NCBI GenBank assembly: GCA_030644725.1
Contig: CP130629.1
Location: 675,572 to 739,571, forward strand
DNA length: 64,000 bases
Reading direction: 5' to 3'
Source: Candidatus Electrothrix communis
GTDB lineage: Bacteria > Desulfobacterota > Desulfobulbia > Desulfobulbales > Desulfobulbaceae
Positions 34,565 through 44,108 of the stretch are shown here, piece by piece; positions within the stretch are counted from its first letter, which is position 1, and each line of letters opens with the position of its first letter. The notes beneath the pieces are model-generated. The model made no database searches. It was not told the origin of the DNA and saw nothing but the letters and a program-made list of their open reading frames with translations. Made by a program: the position numbers and the translations under genes.

Positions 34565-36093
34565 ACAGGGGCCGGGATCGGTAAAGGTAGCTCAGGGTTT
34601 GAGAGCAGCATCTTTTTATTAATTTTACCGCTCCCTATTTTGGGGAGGGACGCAACAAGCTGAAACTCTCTGGGAACCATATAGGAGGCTAAACACTTGC
34701 GACAATAGGTTTCCAGTTCGTCTACATCAAGCGCAGCATGTTCTTCCAGAGTGATGAAGGCCTTGGGCACGCAGCCCCTTCTTTTTTCCGTTACGCCAAT
34801 AACAGCGACTTCTTTTATCGCAGGGTGCTGCTGAATAATCAGCTCGATTTGTAAGGGATACACCTTGAGTCCTGCCACCTTGATCATCCCACTTTTGCGC
34901 TCAATAAAACGAAAAAAACCTTCTTCGTCCTGTTGTGCCAGATCACCGCTGAAGTACCAACCCTCTCTGCCGGGAAAATCCGGGGTGTTATAATAGCCCG
35001 AGGTGACTGCCGGACCGGAAAAGATCAGCTCTCCGGTTTTCCCCGGTGCTGCTTCCTGTCCATCTTCATCAACAAGCCTGACCTGATAATAGGGGCAGGC
35101 TTTTCCCATAGAGCCGTCTGTCCGATGCTGATTCGGTGCATTGGCAAGAGCGATACCGCTTGTTTCCGTACTTCCCCAAACTGAAAGAATTGGAATGTTA
35201 AAGGCATCAAGGAAATTTTTTTGAATTTCTTGATCAGTAAACATGCCTCCGCTTTCTGCAATCCGCAGACAGGGGAAGGCTATTTCCTTGCTGTGCCGAG
35301 CCATCATTTTATACATCACGGCCAAGCCCATCATGCAGGTAACCCGGTGTCGGATAATGGTTTTGGCAATAGCCTTGGGACTGATTTCTATGAGCAGAAC
35401 CAGTGAGGCCCCGGTATAGAGAGCCCGACAGAAGAGCTCGTGGGGATGGGAAAAAGAGGCAAACATACAGAGATGGACGTCATCTGCTGTCATCTGAAAG
35501 GTTTCAACCGCAGAACGGGTATTCCAGTAGAGATGAGCATGGGTACAGAGAGCGCCTTTAGGAAAACCGCTGGAGCCGGTGGTGAAGTTGAGATAGGCGC
35601 AGTCATCTGGGAGCTGCGTTAGAGGTGGAGTAGGGGAGTGCTCAACGCAGGTCTGCCAAGGAGTCGCTTTCGAGTTCTCAGGTGTTTTTTGTACAGCAAT
35701 GACAGTTGCTCTATATGACTGAATGAAATTAAGGGCTTCGGCCTGCACCGTTGATTCGTCCAAAATGATCACAGCAGGCTTGAGTGAGGTAATCATTTCC
35801 TCAATATGCTCTGCATTTTCCAGGTAATTAATCGGACAGATCAGCGCCTTTATGCTGCTGACTGCCAAAAAGGCGAAGATCAGCTCCGGTCTTCTAGGGA
35901 GCAAGAGGCAGACCTTATCCCCTGGCTTGATGCCCTTTGCTGTCAGGAATCCGGCAGTGTTCCTGACGATATTTTGGGTCTCTGCAAAGGGGAAATTCCC
36001 TTCAGAGGAGCGGATAAAGGTTTTGTTCGGTGTTTTTTCTGCCCAGTAGCGGAGGGCTTGGTCCAGGGTTTGTGGGTCGTCTGTCATCAGCAT
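34561..36093 (-). CDS. AMP-dependent acyl-CoA synthetase / ligase
   Basis: Adenylate-forming enzyme (ANL family) of 510 residues that activates a carboxylic acid with ATP and joins it to CoA or a carrier. Motifs: P-loop LNFTTGSSGFPKGA, GSTETSG, SGDLAQQDEEGFF, and ERKSGMIKVAGLKVYP; the catalytic C-terminal Lys lies in GSGKINKKML. The general build resembles benzoate/short-chain acyl-CoA ligases, but the substrate cannot be read from the sequence. The start is ATG 36093 or the ATG two codons later; neither has a clear ribosome-binding site. It shares a TTAA at its end with the L,D-transpeptidase on the other strand. Confidence 0.9.
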   Translation of the reverse strand: MLMTDDPQTLDQALRYWAEKTPNKTFIRSSEGNFPFAETQNIVRNTAGFLTAKGIKPGDKVCLLLPRRPELIFAFLAVSSIKALICPINYLENAEHIEEMITSLKPAVIILDESTVQAEALNFIQSYRATVIAVQKTPENSKATPWQTCVEHSPTPPLTQLPDDCAYLNFTTGSSGFPKGALCTHAHLYWNTRSAVETFQMTADDVHLCMFASFSHPHELFCRALYTGASLVLLIEISPKAIAKTIIRHRVTCMMGLAVMYKMMARHSKEIAFPCLRIAESGGMFTDQEIQKNFLDAFNIPILSVWGSTETSGIALANAPNQHRTDGSMGKACPYYQVRLVDEDGQEAAPGKTGELIFSGPAVTSGYYNTPDFPGREGWYFSGDLAQQDEEGFFRFIERKSGMIKVAGLKVYPLQIELIIQQHPAIKEVAVIGVTEKRRGCVPKAFITLEEHAALDVDELETYCRKCLASYMVPREFQLVASLPKIGSGKINKKMLLSNPELPLPIPAPV

Positions 36094-36291
36094 AGCGATT
36101 TAAGGAGGCTTGGTGGGGGTTGGCTGTTTGGGGAGGGCAGTCTATTGCTGTTTTTGAGTCGGTTAGTTGGTCGCGTCGTTGCTTATTGACCGAAAACGAA
36201 GAGATTACTAATATACCACAGACTGTTTCGGCTGAAAATGATCTTTTTTTATTAAACCTCAACCGCTTCAATCTCTGTGCCGTCAGTGGGC

Positions 36292-37743
36292 TCACCGACC
36301 CTCAGAAATCTCCCGCAGTTTTTCTCGAAGCAGGGCAACAAGCTCCGCTTCCGCCTGATCCCGATCCGGCAGATAACTGCTCTGTAAGTTCTTAAAAAAG
36401 CGATCACAACCCCGGCGTTCCTGCTTGGACCACCCACTGGTATATCCCTGCTTGTCATCCCCTTCCGTATCGGCATTCGTCACGGCCTTGGAGTAATCTC
36501 GACGACCATGGGCCCAGTTGATAACATGGCTGTAATAGAGCAGAGCACGGTCAAGCAAGATATAGAGCAACTGCATATTGGTTACCGGCCCGACCTGAAG
36601 CTGCTGCTTATCCAATTTCATACCCAACAAGCGAGACCCGGTGAGTATCTCTTTTCCCTTCATAGCTGCCGCCGCCGCACCAAAGGCCCCGCCGATGGCT
36701 GTGAAGACTCCGAAGGTGATGCCGCCAGCTAAGGTATCCAGTCCAGCACCCAGGGCCGCACCGCTGATGGCTCCGGCCATGGTCAGCTGATTGGCGGTCA
36801 GGCCGAGGAACTGCCAGGTCTTGGCGGAAAACAGATCCTGTTGCAGGATCGACTGTCCGGGCAGTTGCAGGTTGAAAATATTATGCTTGAACAATTTACG
36901 GATCTGCTGATGGGCGGTGCGCTCCCGTTTGCTGACAAACTCCGTGTATGTAGTATGAAGCTTCTTTTTCAGCTTTTCTTCATCCGCACCGGGGGGACAG
37001 GACACGGATTTATGGTACAGCAGGCTGTCCGAGAGCATGGCCGTAATCAGGGCGGCAGTCTGCTGGTTGCGGTTTTGCCAGTCTGCGCTGAATGCCTGAA
37101 TCACCGATTCAATAACTCCTTCCAAATCCTGATCAATAGCCTTGAGGCTGTTTAGCAGGGCGATGCGCTGGGCATAGGTGGCCTTGTTGGAGTTAAACAG
37201 GCGGATCGAATTAAAATGCTTGCGGAATTCATTCTGCCAACCCTCCAGAAAGCCGCTGTCCTCATCCTTGCAGTTGATGATAGCCATGCGCGGTCTGCCA
37301 GTGAGGCGCAGGATCTCCATCTCGGCCCGGTCAATATTGCGCAAGGGCCTGGAACCATCTACCACAAAAATCAGGCCTGCTCCGGCAGCGAGAGGAGCAA
37401 GTAGGGCGCAGTCGTCATGAAAGGCAGGATCGTCGCGATGGGTACGAATGAAATCGGTGATCAGATCCCGATCATTCCCTTGGTACTGTTGCATCCAGGA
37501 TAAGGTCTTGCGGGGATTCTGAAAACCGGGCGTGTCTGTGAAGCGGATGACCTCTTTGTTATCAATAATTACCGGAAAGGTCCGGCATTCCTTGGTTTCG
37601 CCGGGCACCGGGCTGACTCGCACCGAGTCGTCTTCACTGAGGGTGGACAGGACCGAGGACTTCCCCTCATTGGGGTGGCCGACAATAGCAAATGCAGGAA
37701 CAACGGAGGCTGGGATGGCGGATTGCTGAGGAAGGGTATTCAT
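36292..37743 (-). CDS. GTPase with DUF3482 C-terminal domain
   Basis: 483 residues. N-terminal Era/TrmE-like G domain: G1 GHPNEGKSS, G3 DTPGF, G4-like NCKDE. The middle and C-terminus form the DUF3482 helical region with a Gly/Ala-rich hydrophobic stretch (about 330-365, AISGAALGAGLDTLAGGITF) that may insert into or lie on the membrane. It overlaps the end of the DUF2868 gene by 4 bases (ATGA), so the two are translationally coupled and probably form one system. This pair is known in proteobacteria, but its role is unknown. Confidence 0.88.
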   Translation of the reverse strand: MNTLPQQSAIPASVVPAFAIVGHPNEGKSSVLSTLSEDDSVRVSPVPGETKECRTFPVIIDNKEVIRFTDTPGFQNPRKTLSWMQQYQGNDRDLITDFIRTHRDDPAFHDDCALLAPLAAGAGLIFVVDGSRPLRNIDRAEMEILRLTGRPRMAIINCKDEDSGFLEGWQNEFRKHFNSIRLFNSNKATYAQRIALLNSLKAIDQDLEGVIESVIQAFSADWQNRNQQTAALITAMLSDSLLYHKSVSCPPGADEEKLKKKLHTTYTEFVSKRERTAHQQIRKLFKHNIFNLQLPGQSILQQDLFSAKTWQFLGLTANQLTMAGAISGAALGAGLDTLAGGITFGVFTAIGGAFGAAAAAMKGKEILTGSRLLGMKLDKQQLQVGPVTNMQLLYILLDRALLYYSHVINWAHGRRDYSKAVTNADTEGDDKQGYTSGWSKQERRGCDRFFKNLQSSYLPDRDQAEAELVALLREKLREISEGR

Positions 37744-39353
37744 GATTTCACCAACTCAATGAGTTGTAGGCCAGGATCACCCAGCGTAGCTATTTTATGC
37801 TGCCAGATGTGCAGATGCTGTGATTGTACAGGGGTCAGCATGGTCTCCGGGCGTGGTTTGCCGATTAGGGCCAGGAGGATCACAGGTGCTGGCCCGATGG
37901 TTTGCCGCACCTGGCCGAGCCAGGAGAATAGCTCCTCAATAGGGGGCTGCCAGGCCTCCAAGAGGATGAGAATATCTGTGCAATCATTCTGCTCCATTGT
38001 CGTTTGTAAGGTTGCCAGCTGCTCTTGCTCGCTTTGCTCCAAGGTCCAGAAGGGAAGGAGTTGCGTGAGTTCGTATCCGAGACGAGCACGGACCTGTTGC
38101 TCCAGTTTGTTGGATGAGCAATCAGCCAGCAGTTCATCGGGAAGCAGGGCAATAATCGGAGCAAGAGGAGCGTCGGGATCAAAGGTTTTCGGGGATCTGC
38201 CGACAGGGTCTTGCTCCTGCTCTATATCTTGAGGCCCTGGTGCCGGTTCCGGTGTCGTTGACCTGGATTTCCTGGGCTCGGTACGGGCGACGGTGGACAC
38301 CTGCGGGGTTCGCATCCTGTGCAGGGGTTGGCGAAAATAGCCCTGTTGAAAATCAAGTCCGGCCAGGTCTCGGTATTGCTGGCTGCTGACGATGATCAGC
38401 AAAATCAATCGGGGCAGCAGACCATAGCAGAGCACGGAGAGACTGAGAAAGGGCCACCAGGAGGTGAGGTCCGCATTGATGAGATGATAAATTCCCTCCT
38501 TAAGTACCAGCCTGGATCCCTCTATCTGACTCAGGCTGGGGGTAAAGGTGTTTGGGAGCCAGGACCAGGGCAGGGCAACCCAGTGGACCAGCTGATGCAC
38601 CGAGGCAGGCGTGACCTGCAAGGTGCTCTGCCAGCCAAAGGCGAGATCAGCCCCGATGACCTTGAACAGGGTGGCTACCAGGACGCCGGTATTAAAGCAG
38701 ACCCCGAAGACCTGCACCACGAGAAAGAAAGGCCGAAGGAAGAGGAGACCGTATCGTTGCCGTATCTGCTTGATGCTGCTGTTATAGGCTGACCACTTAA
38801 GCCGGGTTTCCGCAGAGACCTTTTGCGAGGTCTTTTTTTGTACGCCAGCCATGAGTTTATGCAGTAAGCCGGTAAAGAGGCGACGGAGGAGCCTGTAGAG
38901 CAGGGAGGCTTCAATGATATTCTTCCCCTGTATTCTGCGGAAAAAGGCAGATCCGGCCAGCAGGAGGAAGAGGACTGCCTGGACAAGGACAAAGACGGCG
39001 AAATAGGCGGCCACATTCACCGGTTCCCTGCCGGAATAGCTGAGAAAGGAAAAGGCCAGTCCGCCCCCGGAGAAGAGACCTGTAAATAAGGCGATACCGA
39101 AAAAGAGGCAGAGCATTTCCTGCCAGCTTCTTCCGGGGAGAGCGATCTCGCTGTCTTTTTGCTGGAGGGTTTTCCGGCGCGAGGTCAGCCAGGTCCGCAG
39201 CAATTTTGGAGGCTTTGCCTCCTGAGTCGCTGGGGGCAGGTCGGTGTAGATCTGCCGGTCACGGGCAGAGAGGCTGTCCAGATCCTCACCGTCATCCTGA
39301 TTGAAGAAGAATTCCAGATCAATAAGATCTGCGATGTTCCATAGTTTTTTCAT
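37740..39353 (-). CDS. DUF2868 membrane protein, partner of the DUF3482 GTPase
   Basis: 537 residues. Hydrophobic segments appear near 88-110, 115-140, 205-230, 255-270 and 300-325, so it is an integral membrane protein. The C-terminal 200 residues are soluble, with a proline-rich linker (PEPAPGPQDIEQEQD) and a mixed alpha/beta domain containing APIIALLPDELL and VILLALIGKPRP. It is the first gene of a two-gene unit; the GTPase start overlaps its stop. DUF2868-DUF3482 pairs are conserved together, which suggests a GTP-driven function at the inner membrane, but this is inference. Confidence 0.85.
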   Translation of the reverse strand: MKKLWNIADLIDLEFFFNQDDGEDLDSLSARDRQIYTDLPPATQEAKPPKLLRTWLTSRRKTLQQKDSEIALPGRSWQEMLCLFFGIALFTGLFSGGGLAFSFLSYSGREPVNVAAYFAVFVLVQAVLFLLLAGSAFFRRIQGKNIIEASLLYRLLRRLFTGLLHKLMAGVQKKTSQKVSAETRLKWSAYNSSIKQIRQRYGLLFLRPFFLVVQVFGVCFNTGVLVATLFKVIGADLAFGWQSTLQVTPASVHQLVHWVALPWSWLPNTFTPSLSQIEGSRLVLKEGIYHLINADLTSWWPFLSLSVLCYGLLPRLILLIIVSSQQYRDLAGLDFQQGYFRQPLHRMRTPQVSTVARTEPRKSRSTTPEPAPGPQDIEQEQDPVGRSPKTFDPDAPLAPIIALLPDELLADCSSNKLEQQVRARLGYELTQLLPFWTLEQSEQEQLATLQTTMEQNDCTDILILLEAWQPPIEELFSWLGQVRQTIGPAPVILLALIGKPRPETMLTPVQSQHLHIWQHKIATLGDPGLQLIELVKS

Positions 39354-39406
39354 GCAAGATCTGATCGTTGGTCAAGGGGGCAAGGCGTTTCAGGGTACTT
39401 CTGTAG

Positions 39407-39424
39407 GGTGGGCTCTTGCCCACC
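39407..39424. repeat. Dispersed palindromic repeat unit
   Basis: GTAGGGTGGGC with a TCTT loop and GCCCACC: a perfect 7-bp stem in the 95-base gap between the DUF2868 gene and the M18 peptidase gene. It shares the GTAGGG start with the palindromes near 55.7 kb. Confidence 0.5.
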
Positions 39425-39448
39425 GATTTGCAATTGGCTCAAAAAATA

Positions 39449-40774
39449 TCAACTGGCAAATGAAGGATGCCCTTGTTTTGCGCTGAAAAAAGTTTGCAGC
39501 ACCTGGTAGAGATACCAACAATCCTTACAGGCTGCTGTCTCGCGAATGGAATGCATGGCCAAGGAAGGCACCCCAACATCCACCGTGTCAACGCCGATTT
39601 TTGCAGCGGTCAGAGGGCCGATGGTGGAGCCGCAGCCCATATCGTTTCGGACCACAAATTCCTGCACAGGAACCTCGGCTTGCTGGCAGAGTAACCGGAA
39701 CCGGGCAGCTGTTCCGGCATTGGTGGCATAACGTTGGTTGGCATTGATCTTGATAACCGGCCCCTTGTTCATCAGGGGCTGGTGCTGGGGGTCATGCTTG
39801 TCAGCAAAATTGGGATGGAGCGCATGGGCATTATCTGCTGAAATAAAAAGAGACTTGCGCAACATGACCTGCCGCTCTTCTGGATTCGGCAACAGCCTTT
39901 CCAGCATATCGCTCAGGAACGAGCCCTGAGCCCCGGAAGCGGAAGTACTGCCCACCTCTTCATGATCGTTCAGGATGATCATACAGTTCTGGGTTGTTTC
40001 AGCAGCATCGGCGCTTAACAGGGCTTGCAAGGCTGCAAAGCAAGAGACCTGATTATCCAAGCGGGCTCCGGTAAGAAACTGATCTTCCAGGCCGATCAGG
40101 ACAGGCGGAGCAACATCGTAAAAGAATAGCTCATGGTCGGTGATGCAGATTTGTGCTGGCAGCGAATCCTGCGAAAACTGGTTGCGGAGCTGCTTTTCAA
40201 TGATTTTGAGGAAATCCGGTTCCTCTTCCTCAGTCAAGGAAAGAAGAGGCACCATGTCTGTCTGCCTGTTGACCTCCTGCATTTTATTGGCCTCGTGATT
40301 GAGATGAATGGCCAAATTGGGAATAATTGCTATAGGACGTTTGAAGTCAATGAGACTTGAGTGAAGTTCTGTTGAGCCAGCCTCATGCCAGAGGGCCCGA
40401 CCTGCAAGAGAAAGCTCCCTGTCAAGCCAGGGCCGGAGCAGGGCGCCGCCGTAGATTTCAACCCCAAGCTGAAAACAGTTCCAGCTTTTTATAACCGGCT
40501 TGGGTTTAACCTTCAGGCAGGGGCTGTCCGTATGGGCTCCGATCATTTCCAGAGATGTCGCCCCCTCCTGCCAGATAAATCCGATCAGGCTGGAGTCATT
40601 ACGCAGGACAAAATATTTTCCTGGGGGCAATTTCTGCCAGACTTCCTTCTCGTCAAGCTGCTGAAAGCCGTTTTTTTTCAGGAGCTCAACCGCAGAGGCC
40701 ACAGCATGAAAGGCTGTGGGAGAGGAAGCTATAAAATTGGCCAGTTCAAGGGAGTATTTTTTTTCCGCTAGCAT
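39449..40774 (-). CDS. apeB: M18-family aminopeptidase
   Basis: Metallo-aminopeptidase, cytoplasmic, releasing N-terminal (often acidic) residues. 441 residues from ATG 40774, normal for bacterial M18. Zinc ligands and active-site residues are in GAHTDSPCLKVKP, ARLDNQVSCFAAL, LNDHEEVGSTSASGAQGS and SADNAHALHPNF, with MHSIRETAACKD near the C-terminus. The frame begins at TTG 40783, three codons earlier, without a ribosome-binding site, so the ATG is chosen. It is not linked to genes of known peptide uptake here. Confidence 0.93.
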   Translation of the reverse strand: MLAEKKYSLELANFIASSPTAFHAVASAVELLKKNGFQQLDEKEVWQKLPPGKYFVLRNDSSLIGFIWQEGATSLEMIGAHTDSPCLKVKPKPVIKSWNCFQLGVEIYGGALLRPWLDRELSLAGRALWHEAGSTELHSSLIDFKRPIAIIPNLAIHLNHEANKMQEVNRQTDMVPLLSLTEEEEPDFLKIIEKQLRNQFSQDSLPAQICITDHELFFYDVAPPVLIGLEDQFLTGARLDNQVSCFAALQALLSADAAETTQNCMIILNDHEEVGSTSASGAQGSFLSDMLERLLPNPEERQVMLRKSLFISADNAHALHPNFADKHDPQHQPLMNKGPVIKINANQRYATNAGTAARFRLLCQQAEVPVQEFVVRNDMGCGSTIGPLTAAKIGVDTVDVGVPSLAMHSIRETAACKDCWYLYQVLQTFFSAKQGHPSFAS

Positions 40775-41099
40775 GGGAGACAAAGACCATTCGGGTTAGT
40801 ATGTTTATGTTTCCCTGCATGATGCTGACAGGAGGGAGCAGTATGGTTTTCTGCCCACTGAATTCTTTATTCTACTGCATATCTGCTTAGCATGTTTTTT
40901 TCTGCCCGTCAATTTCCTCTGTGTTAGTAACAGAGAAAAGGGTGCTTTTTATCTCGACCGGCATAACGGAACGGCTCTGTCTTTTTTATTTTGTCTTTTA
41001 TAACAGGAAAGATAGAGTGTTAAAATAGGTTGCCAACAATTGAGTGGAATACAGGAACAGACCCATGCCTAGCTCGACAAAAAGGATAAACGAGAAGCT
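40775..41099. other. Intergenic region, no gene seen
   Basis: About 325 bases between the divergent M18 peptidase gene and the interrupted unknown gene. It is T-rich. A GGAGGGAG followed by a 15-codon frame at 40841 is the only start-like signal and is probably chance. No clear terminator or promoter found. Confidence 0.4.
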
Positions 41100-41361
41100 A
41101 TGATGACTCAAGACGCATTGCGAAAAAAAGCCGAGAATATTGTCCAATCCGTAGCAAACTCTCCTGCGGGCCGTCTTCAATTAAGAAAAAGATTTTATCG
41201 AAAATTCGGTCATAGAACAATCGTGCCTTATGGCTATGGCAAGTCAGAGCTGGATTTTATGGAGTGGGAAATCAAGAGAGGCGTGCTCAACCCGCTGACC
41301 GACCGCGGCCAACCCGGCAGCCCTTGGTGGCGGCGGGTTAATGAACAGCTCATGTATGAGT
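41100..41361 (+). pseudogene. Unknown gene, 5' part, interrupted by the IS element
   Basis: Codes for 86 native residues up to ...NEQLMY, then runs 4 residues into the element end and stops (TAA at 41370-41372). Visible features: a basic N-terminal helix (KKAENIVQSVANSPAG) and the motif FMEWEIKRGVLNPLTD followed by GSPWWRRVNEQL. The reading frame continues exactly in phase at 43448 on the other side of the element: removing the element and one target copy joins LMY to YSELAGLAIA, giving a protein of about 255 residues. I do not know its function. The ribosome-binding site is weak (GAGAAGCT before ATG 41100/41103). Confidence 0.75.
41348..41361 (+). repeat. Left copy of target-site duplication
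   Basis: GCTCATGTATGAGT directly abuts the left inverted end. It matches GCTCATGTATTATT at 43448-43461 in 12 of 14 positions (first 10 identical). Confidence 0.6.
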
Positions 41362-41372
41362 CTGTTGATTAA
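41362..41372 (+). repeat. Left terminal inverted repeat of the IS
   Basis: CTGTTGATTAA, exact reverse complement of 43437-43447. The similarity ends after 11 bases. Confidence 0.75.
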
Positions 41373-41434
41373 GCCACCAAGGCGCTGCCCCGCCTTAACT
41401 GTCTGAAATAATGCTATTTGCTTATGAAAAACTC

Positions 41435-41464
41435 TTGACAACCCAACTGGTGACATGTTATATA
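41435..41464 (+). promoter_or_regulatory. Promoter of the transposase gene
   Basis: Perfect TTGACA (41435-41440), 18-base spacer, TATATA (41459-41464), about 45 bases before the transposase ATG. Confidence 0.5.
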
Positions 41465-41507
41465 CGATTGATATCAGATGATTAATTCATAATCAGGTAA
41501 AGTCAAC

Positions 41508-43284
41508 ATGTTCAAAAAAACAAGTCCCCAATTAACTCTCACAGAACCAGCTTTTCAGATGGCGGGTATTTTGCCAAAAGACGACTGGTCGTTTATCTAC
41601 AAAGATAAAATTTGGCCTCTCATAGACGAAAACCAGTTCAAGCATCTTTATTCGAAAGAGGCCGGGGCACCGAATATTTCAATCAAGCTGAAAGTATCCC
41701 TGCTCATTTTTATGGCTCTGGAACAACTCAACTGGCGGCAGGTTGAGTTTATGTTTATGCGCAGGATCGATTGGATCAATGCGACATATTCAGAATTTGG
41801 ACAAGCCTTTATCGACCATACCACGTTATTCAAGTTTTATCAGCAAATCGAAGATGATAAAGCCACTTACCAACTCTTTGTCGACCTCACCAATAACTTT
41901 ATCAAAAGCTGTGGGGTTTCAAAGAAGAAACAGCGCGTTGATTCTTTTTCATGCTTGGATGGCTCGCGACACTTTCCCGTTATGGATTATTCAAGGAAAC
42001 CATCAGGGGTTTCTTCAAGCACTACGAAAGCATAAGCCCGGACTGTATGCAGAGGTAAAAGACGAACTTTCCCTTGATTACCTACAGGATAATTTTGATT
42101 TAACAGAAAAGGATAAAGATAAGGCCAGAGGTCGAATCAAGGAAATGGCCAAGGATCTTTACCTGCTGAAAACATCTTTTGAACATCATCATCAAGTGGG
42201 CCATTACCAGACATTTAAGACATTAGCCCAAGTGTTTGATCAGCAGTGTGCTGTTAAATCTGAAAATGACCTTTCTTCTTCTCCTGCTGATGTTGACTCT
42301 GACAAAGAACTCGTTGAAGCTGCAAGGAATACCGCTCCGGTTGACTCTGAAGAGGAAATATCGTCTGGCAACATGACACCTGCTGATGAATCAGCTGACA
42401 GTACAAAAAATATTGTTCCTGCTGAACCTGAGATAGAAATGCGGGCGAAGCCGGTGGGTGATAAAATCATATCCACTCCGCATAATACCGATGCTGAATA
42501 TACGCGTAAAAGGAACCAAACGGTTGTTGGTCATAAAGGATTTGTTACCGAAACTTGCGATCCTGATAACAAAGTTCAATTTATTACTGATGTAAACCTT
42601 GAAGCCGCAACTCATGCTGATGCAACAGAAATATCTTTTATAGAACAACGACTTGAAGAGAACAATCTGAAACCAAAAGAACTGAATGCGGATGCTGGTT
42701 TTGTCAATGGACAGTCAATCCTGGAAGCGGCAGCAAGGGGTATAGACTTGGCAGGTCCCAGTTCAGGACGATCACAGAGTATAGAAGGGTTTGCTGACAT
42801 AGACCGCCCTCTTGATATTGCTGACTTTAAGGTTCAAATTAATGATGAGACGAAAGAGCTTTCTGTTTTGTCCTGCCCGAAAAATCAAGTTCCGATCGAT
42901 CAGCCTCGCAGTGAGAAAACCGGCAAACTCCTGGTTCATTTCAACAGTGATGTTTGTAGAGCTTGTGGCGTCTGTGACCGTTGTCCGGTTAAAATTGGTG
43001 TTAAAATAGCAACATTAACTGTGGACGAGGCACAATATGCTGGAGCCGCTCGCCATCATCAGTATATGGGTGATCCAGAATACCGCAGGAAATGTGGTAT
43101 CCGTGCAGGAGCCGAAAGTCTTGTAAACGAAATTGCCAATGCACACGACGGCAGGCAATCACGTCATCGAAATGAAAAAGGATCCCGGCTACAGTTAGTG
43201 ATGGCTGGAATAAGTTGTAATGTGAAGCGATTTATCCGTTTTACGCAGAACTCCGTCCAAAATCCATCAAATGTGGTCGCATAG
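41508..43284 (+). pseudogene. IS1182-family transposase, two frameshifts
   Basis: Coding capacity of about 592 residues, read in three frames. Frame 1 runs from ATG 41508 to about 41949 (ends KKQRVDS, first catalytic Asp). A third frame carries LGWLATLSRYGLFKETIRGF, a typical IS1182 segment, over about 41950-42009. A further frame runs from LQALRKHKPGLY to the stop at 43284. One extra T in the T5 run 41945-41949 and one extra G in the G4 run 42006-42009 would restore a single frame. The second Asp is in LNADAGFVNG and the Glu in the RAGAESLVNEIANAHDG region. CRACGVCDRCP is the usual Cys cluster. An acidic low-complexity stretch (about 42240-42440) separates the first and second Asp. Confidence 0.82.
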
Positions 43285-43436
43285 GAGGGCTTTGGCCTTG
43301 TTTTCTCCTGTTTTGGGTAAAAAATGCTGGAAATATTGTTTTACGAGAATTTTTTTTCGGAATAGGCCACGAAATCATTACTGTCTGAGAATCACTACTG
43401 ACTATAGTCGATTATAGTTGGTTTTGCTGACCGCAT

Positions 43437-43447
43437 TTAATCAACAG
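43437..43447 (-). repeat. Right terminal inverted repeat of the IS
   Basis: TTAATCAACAG, reverse complement of the left end. It is followed immediately by the right target copy. Confidence 0.75.
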
Positions 43448-43967
43448 GCTCATGTATTATTCCGAACTGGCCGGTCTGGCGATTGCGCAGGAAAAACAAT
43501 TCACTGATTGGGAACAGCCGGTACGGACTTGGTTGCATTATATGCAAGATCCCGGCGGGAAAAATTGGTACCGGGCGCACAATACCAGCATTTCGACAGC
43601 TTACCTAATCTGTAAAGAAGAGGCTTTACAGGAACGTATTGTGGAGCAGGTCTTTTTAAATATTGTTCTTTTCCGCCTCTATTTCGCTCAAGCCATGGTC
43701 GAAGGGGCCACGTTCTTCAAAGATCTCGGTGAATTTTTCGCGGACCCACAACGGTCTGCTGTGGACTTTATCGCGAGTCTTGTTGATTTATATCCAGACA
43801 GGTATCCTCTCAGCACCAGACAACTGCACGTTGTCCTCGGTCATTCATGGAAAGACATAGAACGTTGGAGCATCGGTATCTTAGATAATTATATTATTCT
43901 TCCTGAATTGCAACAGCTCTACAAAGCGGTGGCGAAGACATGGAACAAAATGCCCTGGATGGCATGA
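43448..43967 (+). pseudogene. Unknown gene, 3' part, downstream of the IS element
   Basis: Continues the interrupted gene in the same frame (CTC ATG TAT on both sides). It encodes about 172 residues: a helical region with FTDWEQPVRTWLHYMQDPGG, NWYRAHNTSISTAYL, and ERIVEQVFLNIVLFRLYFAQAMVEG, then a C-terminal part ending NKMPWMA. An ATG at 43452 could start translation, but there is no ribosome-binding site, so a stable product is doubtful. The first 14 bases are the right target copy. Family not recognised. Confidence 0.72.
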
Positions 43968-44108
43968 TTTTGTCCTTACGAAATCCCAAGGTCATACAGA
44001 AATTGTACAGCTTGGGCACAAATTCGGCATAGGAAATAGCCAACCCGTCCACCTTGAACGGGGGGCAAGACGACGAATGATTTTAGACTGGATATAGGCG
44101 TGCGGCAT
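43894..44108 (-). pseudogene. Possible small gene remnant with a C-run frameshift
   Basis: On the minus strand, ATG at 44108 has a GGAG ribosome-binding site and starts MPHAYIQSKIIRRLAP. The frame breaks at a run of six G (44060-44065, plus strand). Adding one base there gives an uninterrupted continuation with a protein-like composition (FKVDGLAISYAEFVPKLYNF and then LGFRKDKIMPSRAFC) to a stop at 43894. The corrected peptide is about 71 residues. It overlaps the 3' end of the interrupted gene on the other strand, so one of the two 3' ends may be secondary. Not recognised. Confidence 0.3.

Larger units (their letters stand above)
41362..43447 (+). mobile_element. IS1182-like insertion sequence
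   Basis: 2086-bp element bounded by perfect 11-bp inverted repeats (CTGTTGATTAA at 41362-41372; its complement at 43437-43447) and flanked by an imperfect 14-bp direct repeat. It carries one transposase gene of the IS1182 kind, which appears frameshifted twice. The TAA that truncates the host gene is part of the left inverted repeat. The variable, sometimes long target duplications of this family fit a 14-bp repeat. The two mismatches in the duplication suggest the insertion is not very recent, or that the duplication call is off by a few bases. Confidence 0.82.

Noticed and set aside
40841-40888. 15-codon frame with a strong GGAGG
   Set aside because: Too short and isolated; no coupling to a downstream gene.
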